Shown here in pieces: positions 53,917-63,536 of a stretch of DNA of 64,000 nucleotides. The translations under genes and the position numbers were made by a program. The stretch is from Gillisella vitis. GTDB taxonomy: Bacteria; Pseudomonadota; Alphaproteobacteria; Rhizobiales; Rhizobiaceae. The stretch spans positions 62,001 through 126,000 of the forward strand of contig NZ_LMVL02000008.1 of the NCBI RefSeq assembly GCF_001541345.2, given 5' to 3'. The notes beneath the pieces were generated by a model. That model saw only the letters and a program-made list of their open reading frames with translations, was not told where the DNA came from and searched no databases. How positions within the stretch are numbered: the first letter of the stretch is position 1; each line of letters begins with the position of its first letter.

Positions 53917-55413
53917 TTACGGTGCCGGAGGCGTGCCTGGAGCGGGGTCTGGAGCGGCACCCGGAATACTGAAAGCATTGCCGTTGACCTTGATCTGGCC
54001 GGTGCGATCCGTTTCCACGTGCCAAAGCAGTTGTCCATCATCCTGTGTCTTGGCAAAGCCTTTCGCCATCAGCAGGAAAAATGCTGTCTGGCCAAGCTCT
54101 GGCGTTTGCTTGGCGTTGGCCTGGAGATAGGCAACGGTCTTGTCGAAATCGCGTGCTGTTACGGTCACGTCGGCCAGCGGTTTGTCGTTGCCTGTCAGGG
54201 CAAACGTAGTTTTGCCGGTGATAGTGACGTCATAGAGCGAAGATGTCAGGCGGGTGCCGTCATAGGTGATGGTGGCGGTGCCGTCTGGAAAGAAGCGTCG
54301 GCTGATTTCGCTCTTCTGCGGTGGTGTCAGCGGTTGGGCGGGATCGTAATCGACATTGTCCATCAGGTAATTGATGCCATCCGCTGCGTTGACGGTGGGC
54401 ACAGTCACCTTGATCGTCGAGGTCTGTGGAATGAGGGGCGTGTAGGCAGCCGGGACCAACCCTGCCACCATTTGAGGCTCGACGAGATCCAGGCCGAAGC
54501 TGAACCTAGCCCCATTTCGGATACCATCGATCATGGTCTCTATGCCGAACCGCTTGGCGGTGAACGGGCCTTGCGGGGTCTCGACCTGCATGTCGCGATA
54601 GACAACGGTCTGGGACATGGTCTTGAAAAGCGGGAAATTCGAGCGGAACAGCTGGATCAATATGCGCTTTTCAGCCTCATCCATCGGCGGCTTGTCCCAA
54701 TTCCTGACCAGGATCGCGATCATTTTCTGAAGCGGCTGATAGGCAACGCCCTCGATTTTCACGGAGCTTTCGCCTGAAACGGCGCGGAAACCGGCAGGGT
54801 CCGCTTTCGAAGCCCTTATGTCTTCAACGAGATTGGTGAAGGTGCCGCTGCTGGCAACCGTGATCGTATTATCACCTTCCTTCATCCCCTGGACCGTGGA
54901 ATTGATGGCGTCCAGGCGTATGTCCGTCGAGCTGTCACCCGTCTGCAATCGCAGCCGCATGTCCTCGGCCTTGTAGGTGCCGGACTGGAGATAGGTGATG
55001 CTCGGATCGTAGATCCCCGTCATGCTGTAGGAATCGACCGAAAAGAGAAAGTCGGTCTTGGTGTCTTTCTCTTTAGTCTGCCCTTTGACATCGATCCCAC
55101 CGGCCTGGTCGAATTGCCACAGGCCACCGTCCAGCGGCCGAATGAGGGAGACGATAGGGTTGAGACCCACGGCCTTGGTGAACTTGATCGCCTCCAGTCC
55201 GAAGAGCGCAATGGTATTGACCCGGACCTCATAGGCGCTGTTGCGCGCCCGCACGGTCATGGCGCTCGCATCCTTGACCATGCCGTCCGGCAGGGTGGAC
55301 AAAAGCTGCTGCTTGAGGTCCTTGGCGCCCTTAGAGGTAACATCGGCGGCGTTTGCCTGCCCATGCACCAGGACAGCGGATAGAAACAACACAGGCACGG
55401 ACATCGAACGCAT
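53917..55413 (-). CDS. Secreted protein of unknown function, 498 residues
   Basis: From the ATG at 55413 (GAGGGGAG upstream) the product has a Sec signal (MRSMSVPVLFLSAVLVHGQANA) and a long mature part rich in beta-strand patterns, with a repeated style of alternating polar and hydrophobic residues. It ends in a short Pro-rich tail (GAAPDPAPGTPPAP). No catalytic motif or repeat that I can name. Similar large periplasmic proteins of unknown role occur in rhizobia, but I cannot identify a family. Confidence 0.78.
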   Translation of the reverse strand: MRSMSVPVLFLSAVLVHGQANAADVTSKGAKDLKQQLLSTLPDGMVKDASAMTVRARNSAYEVRVNTIALFGLEAIKFTKAVGLNPIVSLIRPLDGGLWQFDQAGGIDVKGQTKEKDTKTDFLFSVDSYSMTGIYDPSITYLQSGTYKAEDMRLRLQTGDSSTDIRLDAINSTVQGMKEGDNTITVASSGTFTNLVEDIRASKADPAGFRAVSGESSVKIEGVAYQPLQKMIAILVRNWDKPPMDEAEKRILIQLFRSNFPLFKTMSQTVVYRDMQVETPQGPFTAKRFGIETMIDGIRNGARFSFGLDLVEPQMVAGLVPAAYTPLIPQTSTIKVTVPTVNAADGINYLMDNVDYDPAQPLTPPQKSEISRRFFPDGTATITYDGTRLTSSLYDVTITGKTTFALTGNDKPLADVTVTARDFDKTVAYLQANAKQTPELGQTAFFLLMAKGFAKTQDDGQLLWHVETDRTGQIKVNGNAFSIPGAAPDPAPGTPPAP

Positions 55414-55505
55414 GCTTACTCCCCTCGTTGCAGGAGGCAGCAACCCACGCCGCTCCAACGCATTGATATTGACCAGTTGACCGGCGTTTTAAAGGGCAAA
55501 ATAAA

Positions 55506-55535
55506 AGCGGGATGCTTTTGTAGGAGCATCCCGCT
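55506..55535 (-). terminator. ychF terminator
   Basis: On the minus strand AGCGGGATGC / GCATCCCGCT pair around ten bases and are followed by TTTTATTTT, 34 bases after the ychF stop: an intrinsic terminator. Confidence 0.9.
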
Positions 55536-55568
55536 GGTGATTGACTGTTCTACCGACGCAAATATGGA

Positions 55569-56672
55569 TCAGGTGTTGAAGCGGAAGTGGATGACGTCGC
55601 CGTCATGCACGACATATTCCTTGCCTTCGTCGCGGCCCTTGCCAGCTTCCTTGGCGCCGACTTCGCCCTTGTAGGCGATGTAATCGTCATAGGCGATGGT
55701 GAAGGCGCGGATGAAGCCGCGTTCGAAATCGGTGTGGATGACACCGGCGGCGGCGGGCGCCTTGGTGCCGCGCGGAATGGTCCAGGCGCGGGTTTCCTTG
55801 GGGCCGACGGTGAAATAGGTGATCAAATCGAGCAGGTGATAGCCAGCGCGGATCAGCCGGTCCAGACCTGCTTCTTCCAGCCCGAGCGCCGACAGGAATT
55901 CGGCCGCTTCCTCGTCCGGCAATTGCGCCACTTCGGCTTCGATGGCCGCCGAAATGATCACGGTTTCCGCCCCTTGTGCCTTAGCCATTTCCTCTACGGC
56001 TTTGGTATGGGCATTGCCGGTGACGGCATCGGCTTCGGCGACATTGCAGACATAGAGGACCGGATGGGAGGTCAGCAGGTTCAGGCTTTTCAGCACCTCG
56101 CGTTCCTCGGCATCAAGGCTTGCCAACAGCAGGCGGGCGGGCTTGCCCTCTTGCAACAGCTTCAGCGCGCCATCCATGACAGGCAGCAGCGTCATCGATT
56201 CCTTGTCCTTGGAGGCGGCGCGCTTGCGGGTCTGCTCGGTGCGGCGCTCCAGGCTTTCGAGATCGGCCAGCATCAGTTCGGTTTCGATGGTTTCGGCATC
56301 GCCAACCGGATCGATCCGGCCTTCGACATGGGTGATGTCGTCATCTTCGAAACAGCGCAGTACATGCACGACGGCATCGACTTCACGGATATTGGCGAGG
56401 AACTTGTTGCCCAGGCCTTCGCCCTTGGAAGCGCCGCGCACCAGACCGGCAATATCCACGAAGGAAATCCGGGTCGGGATGATTTCCTTGGAACCGGCAA
56501 CGCTTGCCAGTGTCTGCATGCGCGGATCGGGCACGGCCACTTCGCCGGTATTCGGCTCAATGGTGCAGAAAGGATAGTTGGCCGCCTGGGCTGCCGCCGT
56601 CCTGGTCAGCGCGTTGAAAAGGGTGGACTTGCCGACATTCGGCAGTCCCACGATACCGCATTTGAAGCCCAT
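55569..56672 (-). CDS. ychF: Ribosome-associated GTPase/ATPase YchF
   Basis: The 367-residue product is the OBG-like ATPase YchF: G1 motif [14 protein letters not shown] (residues 9-22), [20 protein letters not shown] (G3 region), a helical insertion and a C-terminal TGS domain ([41 protein letters not shown]). It binds ribosomes and influences stress responses. It stands alone ahead of a strong terminator, with pth about 1.5 kb upstream on the same strand. Confidence 0.96.
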   Translation of the reverse strand: MGFKCGIVGLPNVGKSTLFNALTRTAAAQAANYPFCTIEPNTGEVAVPDPRMQTLASVAGSKEIIPTRISFVDIAGLVRGASKGEGLGNKFLANIREVDAVVHVLRCFEDDDITHVEGRIDPVGDAETIETELMLADLESLERRTEQTRKRAASKDKESMTLLPVMDGALKLLQEGKPARLLLASLDAEEREVLKSLNLLTSHPVLYVCNVAEADAVTGNAHTKAVEEMAKAQGAETVIISAAIEAEVAQLPDEEAAEFLSALGLEEAGLDRLIRAGYHLLDLITYFTVGPKETRAWTIPRGTKAPAAAGVIHTDFERGFIRAFTIAYDDYIAYKGEVGAKEAGKGRDEGKEYVVHDGDVIHFRFNT

Positions 56673-56826
56673 GGGTGTTTTCCGTGCTCAGTAAAGGTTT
56701 TGTTGCCTTGCCTATGGGGGAATGGAGCGGCCCGGTCAAGGCTTTGCCGCTTCTTGGCGCCAATTGCTTGAAGCCGGGAGCGGTTCGCATTATGGTAACG
56801 CGAGCGTGTGCCGATGGGAGTTGCCA

Positions 56827-57138
56827 ATGCCTCAAAAAGTCATTGTCGGGCAGCCAAAGGTGAAAACCAGGCCAAAGCTGGAGCAGCCCAGGCTCTACAA
56901 GGTCATCTTGACCAATGATGATTACACCCCGCGCGAATTCGTCACCATCGTGCTGAAAGCCGTGTTTCGGATGAGTGAGGAAACCGGCAACCGGGTGATG
57001 ATGACCGCTCACCGCTTTGGCTCGGCGGTGGTGGTGGTCTGTACCAAGGACATCGCCGAAACCAAATCCACCGAGGCCAATGATCTGGCAAAGGAAGCGG
57101 GGTTTCCGCTGCTGTTTACCATTGAGCCGGAAGAATAG
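56827..57138 (+). CDS. clpS: ClpS-like N-end rule adaptor
   Basis: The 103-residue product has the ClpS core: YKVILTNDDYTPREFVTIVLKAVFRMS (about residues 24-50), the ligand-pocket Asp-Asp-Tyr, and the C-terminal LAKEAGFPLLFTIEPEE. ClpS hands N-end rule substrates to ClpAP. The shortened N-terminal arm and the lack of an adjacent clpA suggest the second ClpS found in rhizobia (ClpS2). The ATG at 56827 has GGGAG upstream. It converges with a GNAT gene, with three bases between the stops. Confidence 0.93.
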   Translation: MPQKVIVGQPKVKTRPKLEQPRLYKVILTNDDYTPREFVTIVLKAVFRMSEETGNRVMMTAHRFGSAVVVVCTKDIAETKSTEANDLAKEAGFPLLFTIEPEE

Positions 57139-57141
57139 GCA

Positions 57142-57594
57142 TCATGATGTGCGGCGGATTTGATAGCCGGTCTTGTTCTGGAGAAAGCCGCTGGAACTGT
57201 AGAAGCGGTGGATGGCCTCGTCCGTTCGGCCTGTCAGCAACATGACCTTATAGCAGTCAGCATTCCAGGCGGCGTCGATGGCATGGAGAACGACCGCTCG
57301 GCCGTAGCCTTGCCCACGATGCGTCGCAGCGCTGACGACATTCTCGATCAGAGCATAAGGCCGGCAACCACGCGTCAGGTTGGGGGTTACCAGCAAACTC
57401 GCCGTTGCCACGGGCTTTTCGTGGTCGAGAGCAACGAAAACTGTCAGGCCAGGATGAACGAGAACCGCTGCATAGGTGTTATGAACTCGTTCAGCGTCGT
57501 CAAAATTGTTGTTGCTGCTCAAGTCTTTATAAAGTGCTAGCAAGGCCTCCAGATCATTGAACGTTGCGGGACGGACGGTAATCGCATTGGACAT
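57142..57594 (-). CDS. GNAT family N-acetyltransferase
   Basis: The 150-residue product has the GNAT fold landmarks: a start in ITVRPATFNDLEALLALYKDL, the acetyl-CoA loop VSAATHRGQGYGRAVVLHAID and the C-terminal FYSSSGFLQNKTGYQIRR. Substrate unknown. It lies 16 bases after a YcxB-like gene on the same strand and may share its transcript. Confidence 0.88.
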   Translation of the reverse strand: MSNAITVRPATFNDLEALLALYKDLSSNNNFDDAERVHNTYAAVLVHPGLTVFVALDHEKPVATASLLVTPNLTRGCRPYALIENVVSAATHRGQGYGRAVVLHAIDAAWNADCYKVMLLTGRTDEAIHRFYSSSGFLQNKTGYQIRRTS

Positions 57595-57610
57595 CGTATA
57601 CCTCCTGATC

Positions 57611-58174
57611 TCAAATCGGAAACAATTTGGCTCTCGGCAAGGTTGACGCCTGAATATGAGCCTTGAGTTCTGCCAGTTGCTGGTCTGTCAGGGCGCGTTT
57701 CGGCAACGGGATTATCATTGGTGCCGCAAACAGTAGCGCGAGGACCGTTTTGTCTTCGGCCCAGGACTGGAAATCACTCCAGGGATAAAAAATCCGACTC
57801 GTTGCGGTGGCGATGTAGAATCCGTCCGCGTCCCAGCCCAATCTGGCGGGACGGTTGGCAGAGGGCATTGCGCGAAAATAGGCTTTCGTTCTTCGAGCAC
57901 CTACTATCCTTACGATGGATAAGAGAAGAACGATGAATGCAAGATTTATCAAAATAAAATTGAAAAAATAAAAATCATTTTGCTCGCCATTAATCAAAAT
58001 TCCTGCGCTGTAATACAATGTCACATAGCATAAAAAATATATTAATATTTTTCTGATTTTAATTTTACTTCTCCAGTAAATCTTGTAGCCTGACCCAATG
58101 TCTTTTTCAAAAAAATGACAATCGACGGTAAGAGTGTCGAAAATGCCCCACTCTACCTGCTCCTCAACAGACAT
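57611..58174 (-). CDS. YcxB-like membrane protein
   Basis: The 187-residue product has two membrane helices (about residues 43-60 and 68-88) followed by a soluble domain with the YcxB-type pattern (GFYIATATSRIFYPWSDFQSWAED, then PMIIPLPKRALTDQQLAELKAHI). The coding sequence of the helices is notably AT-rich (57.9-58.1 kb). The YcxB family function is unknown. It follows pth by three bases, so it may be co-transcribed with it. Confidence 0.78.
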   Translation of the reverse strand: MSVEEQVEWGIFDTLTVDCHFFEKDIGSGYKIYWRSKIKIRKILIYFLCYVTLYYSAGILINGEQNDFYFFNFILINLAFIVLLLSIVRIVGARRTKAYFRAMPSANRPARLGWDADGFYIATATSRIFYPWSDFQSWAEDKTVLALLFAAPMIIPLPKRALTDQQLAELKAHIQASTLPRAKLFPI

Positions 58175-58177
58175 TGC

Positions 58178-58891
58178 CTAATCCTTCTTCGGCCCAAACA
58201 TCTTCTTCAACATCTCAGCCATCGGCCCGGTTTCCCGCAGCTTTTTCGGCTGCACACCATTACGGGCCTGATGAATGTGGGATTTCGCAGGCTTTGCCGG
58301 TTTGGGCTTTTCTTCGTCCGCTTTCGACCCAGTGGCGAGCGCCAGTTTGTTCATCAACTGGCTGTCTTCGCCGCGCACCAGCATGTCGGCGTTTTCGGCC
58401 AGTGTTTCCAGCAGCGGATCCAGCCATTCGGCGTCGAGCTTGCCGAAATCGCCCAGCACATGCGCTTGGACCCGGGATTTATCGCCGGGATGGCCGATGC
58501 CGAGCCGCAGGCGGCGGTAGTTCAGGCCGCAATGCGCATCCAGCGATTTGATGCCATTATGGCCGCCATGGCCGCCGCCCAGCTTGATACGGGCCTTGCC
58601 GGGGAGAAGATCCAGCTCGTCATAGATCGCTACGAGCTGTTCCGGCCCAAGCTTGTAGAAGCGCAGCGCCTCGCCGACCGATTCGCCTGATAGGTTCATG
58701 AAGGTCTGCGGCTTGATCAGCAGCACTTTCTCGCCCGCCAGCGTGCCATCGGCAATCTCGGCCTTGAATTTCTTCGACCAGGGCGAAAAGCCGTGACGAC
58801 GATGGATGGCGTCGAGCGCCATGAAGCCGATATTGTGGCGGTTGCCGGCATATTGGGAGCCGGGATTGCCAAGCCCTGCAAGAACGATCAT
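58178..58891 (-). CDS. pth: Peptidyl-tRNA hydrolase
   Basis: Pth releases peptides from peptidyl-tRNAs that drop off ribosomes. The 237-residue product has [22 protein letters not shown] at the start with the catalytic His19, [13 protein letters not shown], and the [13 protein letters not shown] strand. The C-terminal extension of about 45 residues (rich in Lys and Ala) is typical of alphaproteobacterial Pth. The ATG at 58891 is preferred over an in-frame GTG at 58903. The usual neighbour rplY is about 3.7 kb upstream. Confidence 0.96.
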   Translation of the reverse strand: MIVLAGLGNPGSQYAGNRHNIGFMALDAIHRRHGFSPWSKKFKAEIADGTLAGEKVLLIKPQTFMNLSGESVGEALRFYKLGPEQLVAIYDELDLLPGKARIKLGGGHGGHNGIKSLDAHCGLNYRRLRLGIGHPGDKSRVQAHVLGDFGKLDAEWLDPLLETLAENADMLVRGEDSQLMNKLALATGSKADEEKPKPAKPAKSHIHQARNGVQPKKLRETGPMAEMLKKMFGPKKD

Positions 58892-58968
58892 CGCATTTTC
58901 CACGAACGATATTTCGGTTGGTCTTCACGACAGCGAAATGCGGGCCATGTCAACCCCGATTGCGCGTG

Positions 58969-59709
58969 CTATTGAGGCTGCAACAGGCCATATTCTCGCG
59001 AAATCCTGGCTTGCGTGCCATCGGCAATCAGTCGATCAAGCGCTTGTTGCATTTGCGCTATAAGGGCATCGGGCATGTCCTTGTTGCAGGCAATGGCGAA
59101 TTTCTGCTCGGTCAGCACGAATTGCTGTTCCAGAGGATGCCCTTCGGCCACCAGCTTGTGATAGAATTTCTCCGAGACCGGCATGAGGTCGATCCGGCCG
59201 CTTTCCAGCTTTTTGATGGTCAGATCGAGGTTGGCGGCAAGGTCAATTCTCGGAAAAGCATGCCGTTCCAGAAGGGACTGAGTGTAGTCGTCGCGTTGGG
59301 TGCCAACGATATACTTGCGGGCGTCCTCGACATTGCGCACCTGAATGCCGGAGTCCTTGCGGCTCATGATGATATTGCGGTCGATGGCCAGCGGCTCGAC
59401 CCACTTGAAGCGGCCTTCGCGTTCGGGGATATGGGCTGCGGTAAACACGCAGGTCATCGGTTCGGTTTCGGCCATCGCGATGGCGCGGGCCCAGGGCATC
59501 ATCTCGATGGTATAAGGGATCGACAGATCCTTCATGATCATCACGACCTGCTCGTAGCCGACGCCCTTATCCACCCCGTTTTCCCTGAAATTGTAAGGTG
59601 GGTAATCTTCCGTGGTAAAGACGACGCTGTTTTGCGCCATGGCTGTGGCGGTCATGAACACCAAGGAGGACAGGACGACAAGGCGGAATGCACTTCTTCG
59701 ACAGCCCAT
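58969..59709 (-). CDS. Solute-binding protein of the SBP_bac_3 family
   Basis: The 246-residue precursor has a Sec signal (MGCRRSAFRLVVLSSLVFMTATAMA) and a periplasmic binding fold of the amino-acid type: FTTEDYPPYNFRENGVDKGVGYE, PWARAIAMAETEPMTC, and a C-terminal LIAQMQQALDRLIADGT. No ABC permease is nearby. The gene follows the GGDEF-EAL gene by 69 bases, so it may act as a sensor partner for that protein rather than in transport. That link is inference from position. Confidence 0.88.
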   Translation of the reverse strand: MGCRRSAFRLVVLSSLVFMTATAMAQNSVVFTTEDYPPYNFRENGVDKGVGYEQVVMIMKDLSIPYTIEMMPWARAIAMAETEPMTCVFTAAHIPEREGRFKWVEPLAIDRNIIMSRKDSGIQVRNVEDARKYIVGTQRDDYTQSLLERHAFPRIDLAANLDLTIKKLESGRIDLMPVSEKFYHKLVAEGHPLEQQFVLTEQKFAIACNKDMPDALIAQMQQALDRLIADGTQARISREYGLLQPQ

Positions 59710-59778
59710 CTTCGGCCTCCTTTAGATTGTGTTTGGTTGTACTTGCCCTGCTGAAATGGCAGCTTGGGTTGTCTCGTC

Positions 59779-62181
59779 CTACCCCGTTGTCCGCTGTCCA
59801 ATCCTGGCAATGGGCGTGGCTTTCGGCGGCGTCGTGCCATTGGCCCCGAAACGGGCTTGCAGATCTTCAAAGGACAAGGGTCGATCGAACAGATAGCCCT
59901 GGCCGTAATCCACACCGATCGCCTGTAGCGCGCGCCATTGTTCCTTGGTCTCGATGCCCTCGGCCACCACGGTGCATTTCATCTTGTGTGAAATAGCGGC
60001 AATGCCTTCGATCAACATGCGGCTGCGCTCGCGCAGATCCGGGGTATCACCGGTCATGGAGCGGATGAAGGATTGGTCGATCTTGATGATATTGACCGGG
60101 AAGCGGCTGAGATAGCTGAGCGAGGAATAGCCGGTGCCGAAATCGTCCAGCGCAATGCGGCAACCAAAATCGCCGATTTTTTGGAGGACGGTCTGGATAT
60201 GCGGGCTGTCGTGCAGCAACGTCGCTTCGGTGATCTCGATGATGATCCGCGACGGGTCGATGTTGAAAAGATGCACGGCGCTGGCCAGCCAGACCAGCAG
60301 GCTGGCATCGATTTGCGTGGGTGAGACATTCAGCGCCAGATAGGAGGTGGTGTCGCCACTGAGGGCGGAAAGCCGGGTGAAGTGATCCAGAGCCTTATCG
60401 AACACCTGCTTGCCGATATCGTGAATGGTGCCGGTTTCCTCGGCCAGGCTGATGATTTCGGTCGGTGCCATAATGCCATGGACGGGGTGGCGCAGGCGCA
60501 TCAGGGCCTCGTAGCCGACCGTCTTGCCGCTTTGCAGATCGATGATCGGCTGCAAGAAAGCATCCAACCAGTCATTGCTCAATGCCTGCTCGATCATCTG
60601 CTCGATTTCGGCGCGCCGGCGGGTGGTGTTGCCGATGCTATCGTCGAAGATCTGGAAACCGTTCTTTCCGTCACGCTTGCGATTATACATGGCCATATCG
60701 GCCTTTTGCAGCAGTTCCGTCGCGGTTTCGGCGTGTTGTGGATAAAGCGCGATGCCGATGCTGGCACTTAGCCTTGTAGCGGTCCCCTTGACGATGAAGG
60801 GGGTTTCGAAAATCCCGCAAATATCATTGGCCATGGCGCGGGCAGCGGCCTCGCAATCGTCGGCACGCAGCAGAATGGCGAATTCATCGCCGCCGATGCG
60901 GGCGGCCACCGAGTTTTCCGGCAGGAGATAGACGATCATGTCCACCAGAATTTTCAAGGTCGTGTCACCGGCATGATGGCCGAGATTGTCATTGATCCAT
61001 TTGAACCGGTCGAGATCGACGAACAGGCAGGCAAGGGAACCGCCCTGGCGGTCGGTTGCCTCGATCTGCACATCCAGTTCGTTCTCGAAGCCTTGGCGGT
61101 TGAGAAGCCCGGTCAGATGATCGGTCATCGCCTGGCGCCGGTTGCGTGCCTCCGATTGCTTGAGGGCGGTGATGTCAGTCATGACGCTCAGCGAAAGGTT
61201 GGACTGGGCCATCGGTGTGGCATTGCCGGATTCGACGACCAGCACATCCATGATCCGTCCGTCGGCGCAGACGAATTTGGTGGTATATTGCTGTTGCAGG
61301 CCGGTTTCGTTATCCCGCTTGACTTGCCGGTAGGCTTGACGGGCCTCGATTGTGATCAGGCTTTCAAAATTGAGACCAATGATATCTTCGCGGTGATAGC
61401 CTGTCACTGATGTCCAGTAGTCGCTGATGCCGGTAATCCGGTCATCGGCATCGACGGAAAACAGCATGGCGGGCGTGGCATGGTAGATGTCGGTTGCCAG
61501 CCGGTGCGCCTGTTTCAGATCGATTTCTTCCTGCTGAAGCTTGGATTGCATGGCGTTGAAGCTTTGCGCCAACCGTCCCATTTCGTCATTGGAATGCCAG
61601 TCGACCGAACGTCGCGAACCCAGACGTCGCGTGGCTTCGATGGCGGCGGTCAGCTGTGTCAGCGGCTTCATCACCATCATCCGGTTGCCGACGATGGCGG
61701 CCAGAATCACCACCAGCATGGACAGAATGAAGATGGCGATAAACACGCCTTCGGTCCGGCGAATGCTGGCAAACAGGCCATGCTTTTGAAAGGAAAGCGT
61801 AATGGTACCAACGGTTTTTGGTCCGTCCTGATGCTGGTAGATGATGGTTTGCGACAGGGAGGAAAATGTCTTTGCCGGCGCAAATGTTTGAGGCATGTCA
61901 ATGCGGATATTGCCGGTCGGGTCGGAAACCTCGACCCTGATGACCTCGCCACCGGAGACCAGCGCTGCACTGATCTGGCGTACACTCTCAGCATCGAAAT
62001 CCCAAAGTGGCTTGGCGAGTGCCTGGGCATTGGCAGCCAGCAGCACGGCAATGCTATTTTGCTGGTCGGTTTCGGCGCGCTGCGACGACAGCCAGAGAAA
62101 CAGCAGAAACAGCGGCACCACGCAAACGAACACTGTTCCAGCCACCAGCGCAAGGAAACGCTGTTCCACGGACCGGGTCAT
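59779..62181 (-). CDS. Membrane PAS-GGDEF-EAL c-di-GMP turnover protein
   Basis: The 800-residue product has membrane helices at about 9-30 and 150-172 framing a periplasmic sensor, a HAMP-like segment, and a PAS domain (about 225-345, with YHATPAMLFSVDADDRITGISDYWTSVTGYHREDI). These are followed by a GGDEF domain with RIGGDEFAILL and an EAL domain with YEALMRLRHP, EITEATLLHD and DDFGTGYSSL. Both catalytic motifs are intact, so either synthesis or breakdown of c-di-GMP is possible. The ATG at 62181 is used; a TTG 12 codons earlier is an alternative. Confidence 0.93.
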   Translation of the reverse strand: MTRSVEQRFLALVAGTVFVCVVPLFLLFLWLSSQRAETDQQNSIAVLLAANAQALAKPLWDFDAESVRQISAALVSGGEVIRVEVSDPTGNIRIDMPQTFAPAKTFSSLSQTIIYQHQDGPKTVGTITLSFQKHGLFASIRRTEGVFIAIFILSMLVVILAAIVGNRMMVMKPLTQLTAAIEATRRLGSRRSVDWHSNDEMGRLAQSFNAMQSKLQQEEIDLKQAHRLATDIYHATPAMLFSVDADDRITGISDYWTSVTGYHREDIIGLNFESLITIEARQAYRQVKRDNETGLQQQYTTKFVCADGRIMDVLVVESGNATPMAQSNLSLSVMTDITALKQSEARNRRQAMTDHLTGLLNRQGFENELDVQIEATDRQGGSLACLFVDLDRFKWINDNLGHHAGDTTLKILVDMIVYLLPENSVAARIGGDEFAILLRADDCEAAARAMANDICGIFETPFIVKGTATRLSASIGIALYPQHAETATELLQKADMAMYNRKRDGKNGFQIFDDSIGNTTRRRAEIEQMIEQALSNDWLDAFLQPIIDLQSGKTVGYEALMRLRHPVHGIMAPTEIISLAEETGTIHDIGKQVFDKALDHFTRLSALSGDTTSYLALNVSPTQIDASLLVWLASAVHLFNIDPSRIIIEITEATLLHDSPHIQTVLQKIGDFGCRIALDDFGTGYSSLSYLSRFPVNIIKIDQSFIRSMTGDTPDLRERSRMLIEGIAAISHKMKCTVVAEGIETKEQWRALQAIGVDYGQGYLFDRPLSFEDLQARFGANGTTPPKATPIARIGQRTTG

Positions 62182-62515
62182 GGATCGAATCCGACGGTGT
62201 ACAATTTCAAATAGCAACCAATAGATGCAATATTATACATTTTTCCATCGTATTTGGTGAGCGTGCTGGAAAATGAATAGGGATGAAACAATACACCCCC
62301 ACAGCCCCTTGTTCTTCTCTTATTTTGGAGAAGGATTCCACGCGAGACGTTAACGATGACTGAAGTCGTAAAGAAGATTTGCACCTTTACGCAAAGTTAT
62401 TTGCGGCTTTCGTGCAAAGCTGCCCATTCCTGACAAGAAGGGCAGGGTGCGACAGGCTGGCGCTACAGCTATTGCCTTAAAGCTTGATCACCAACCGGAT
62501 CGGACGGCATGAAAA
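62182..62515. other. Intergenic region between the GGDEF-EAL gene and the rplY terminator
   Basis: About 330 bases, AT-richer than the flanks. A TATAAT (minus strand, 62237-62232) 50 bases before the GGDEF-EAL start is the best promoter element; its -35 position holds TCACCA, a poor match. No gene or RNA is evident. Confidence 0.4.
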
Positions 62516-62539
62516 AACCCGCCCGGTAAGGGGCGGGTT
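62516..62539 (-). terminator. rplY terminator
   Basis: On the minus strand AACCCGCC / GGCGGGTT pair around eight bases and are followed by TTTTTTCATG, 28 bases after the rplY stop. Confidence 0.92.
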
Positions 62540-62567
62540 CATCGAACACTCTAACCGAGTGGGTCGA

Positions 62568-63170
62568 TTATTCTTCGGTAGCTTCTTCTTCGTCGGCAAC
62601 GTCAACGTCAGGAGCGACGAGGGTTGCGATCGTGAAGTCGCGGTCGGTGATGACAGGGGTCACACCAGCAGGCAGCTTGACGGCAGAAATATGCACGCTG
62701 TCGCCGATCTTCAGGCCAGCCAGGTCGAAGGTGAGGGCTTCCGGAATGTTGTTGGCCGGAACCTGCAACTCGACGTCGTGGCGTACGATGTTGAGGACAG
62801 CGCCGGTCTTGACGGCGGACTTGTCTTCATTGACGAAACGGACAGGCACGGCAACCGTGACCTGGCTGTTTGCCGAAACGCGCAGGAAGTCGATATGCAT
62901 GGTGAAGTCGCGGACCGGATCCAGCTGGTAGTCCTTTGGCAGGACGCGGATCTTTTCGCCGTTGACTTCAATGGTTGCCACCGTGGTCATGAAACCGCCA
63001 GCGTGGATACGCTTGGTGACTTCATTGGTGTTCAGGGTAATGGCAATGGGAGCCTGCTTGTCACCATAGATGACAGCGGGAATGAGACCGTTGCGGCGAA
63101 GTTCACGGGAGGACCCCTTACCAACCCGTTCGCGCGTTTCGGCCTTGAGCTCGTAAGATGCGTGGCTCAT
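62568..63170 (-). CDS. rplY: 50S ribosomal protein L25 (CTC form)
   Basis: The 200-residue product is the long, general-stress (CTC) form of L25, with the 5S rRNA-binding domain ([30 protein letters not shown]) and the C-terminal beta domain, ending in an acidic tail ([13 protein letters not shown]). A purine-rich AGGAAA lies just before the ATG. It has its own terminator. In many Rhizobiales pth follows directly; here a binding protein and a GGDEF-EAL gene separate them. Confidence 0.97.
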   Translation of the reverse strand: MSHASYELKAETRERVGKGSSRELRRNGLIPAVIYGDKQAPIAITLNTNEVTKRIHAGGFMTTVATIEVNGEKIRVLPKDYQLDPVRDFTMHIDFLRVSANSQVTVAVPVRFVNEDKSAVKTGAVLNIVRHDVELQVPANNIPEALTFDLAGLKIGDSVHISAVKLPAGVTPVITDRDFTIATLVAPDVDVADEEEATEE

Positions 63171-63536
63171 GGCATTTCCTTTCGATGTTACTGGAGAGTT
63201 TCAGCCGGTTTTGTCTTTGAAATTCCGGATTGAAACTGGAAACGGTGCCGGTTTTTAAATCTGCCGCATCGTTTCACTCCAACCGTTCAGGATTGAAGGA
63301 AACATATAGCAGCCGTCACAATTTCATCCGCATTGCCTCCAAGGGTGTCTGCGCGGACGGGGGCGCTATAGTATGAAAGTGCCGTGGATGCAAGCTTTCT
63401 CGGGCTTTTTTCGAGCATGGGATGGAACGGGGCCACCGGTTTTTGCGGCAAGGCGCGTCAATCCTGTCGATTGCCATCCTGCTCGCAAAGGTTCATGATA
63501 GTCCAGAGAGATGTGAATTTGCTTTGGGAGGAGCAT
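63171..63536. other. Intergenic region between rplY and the AcoR-type gene
   Basis: About 365 bases between divergent genes, so it should carry both promoters. GCGCTATAGTATGAAAG near 63361 contains a TATAGT -10-like string. No gene, RNA or repeat is evident. Confidence 0.4.
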
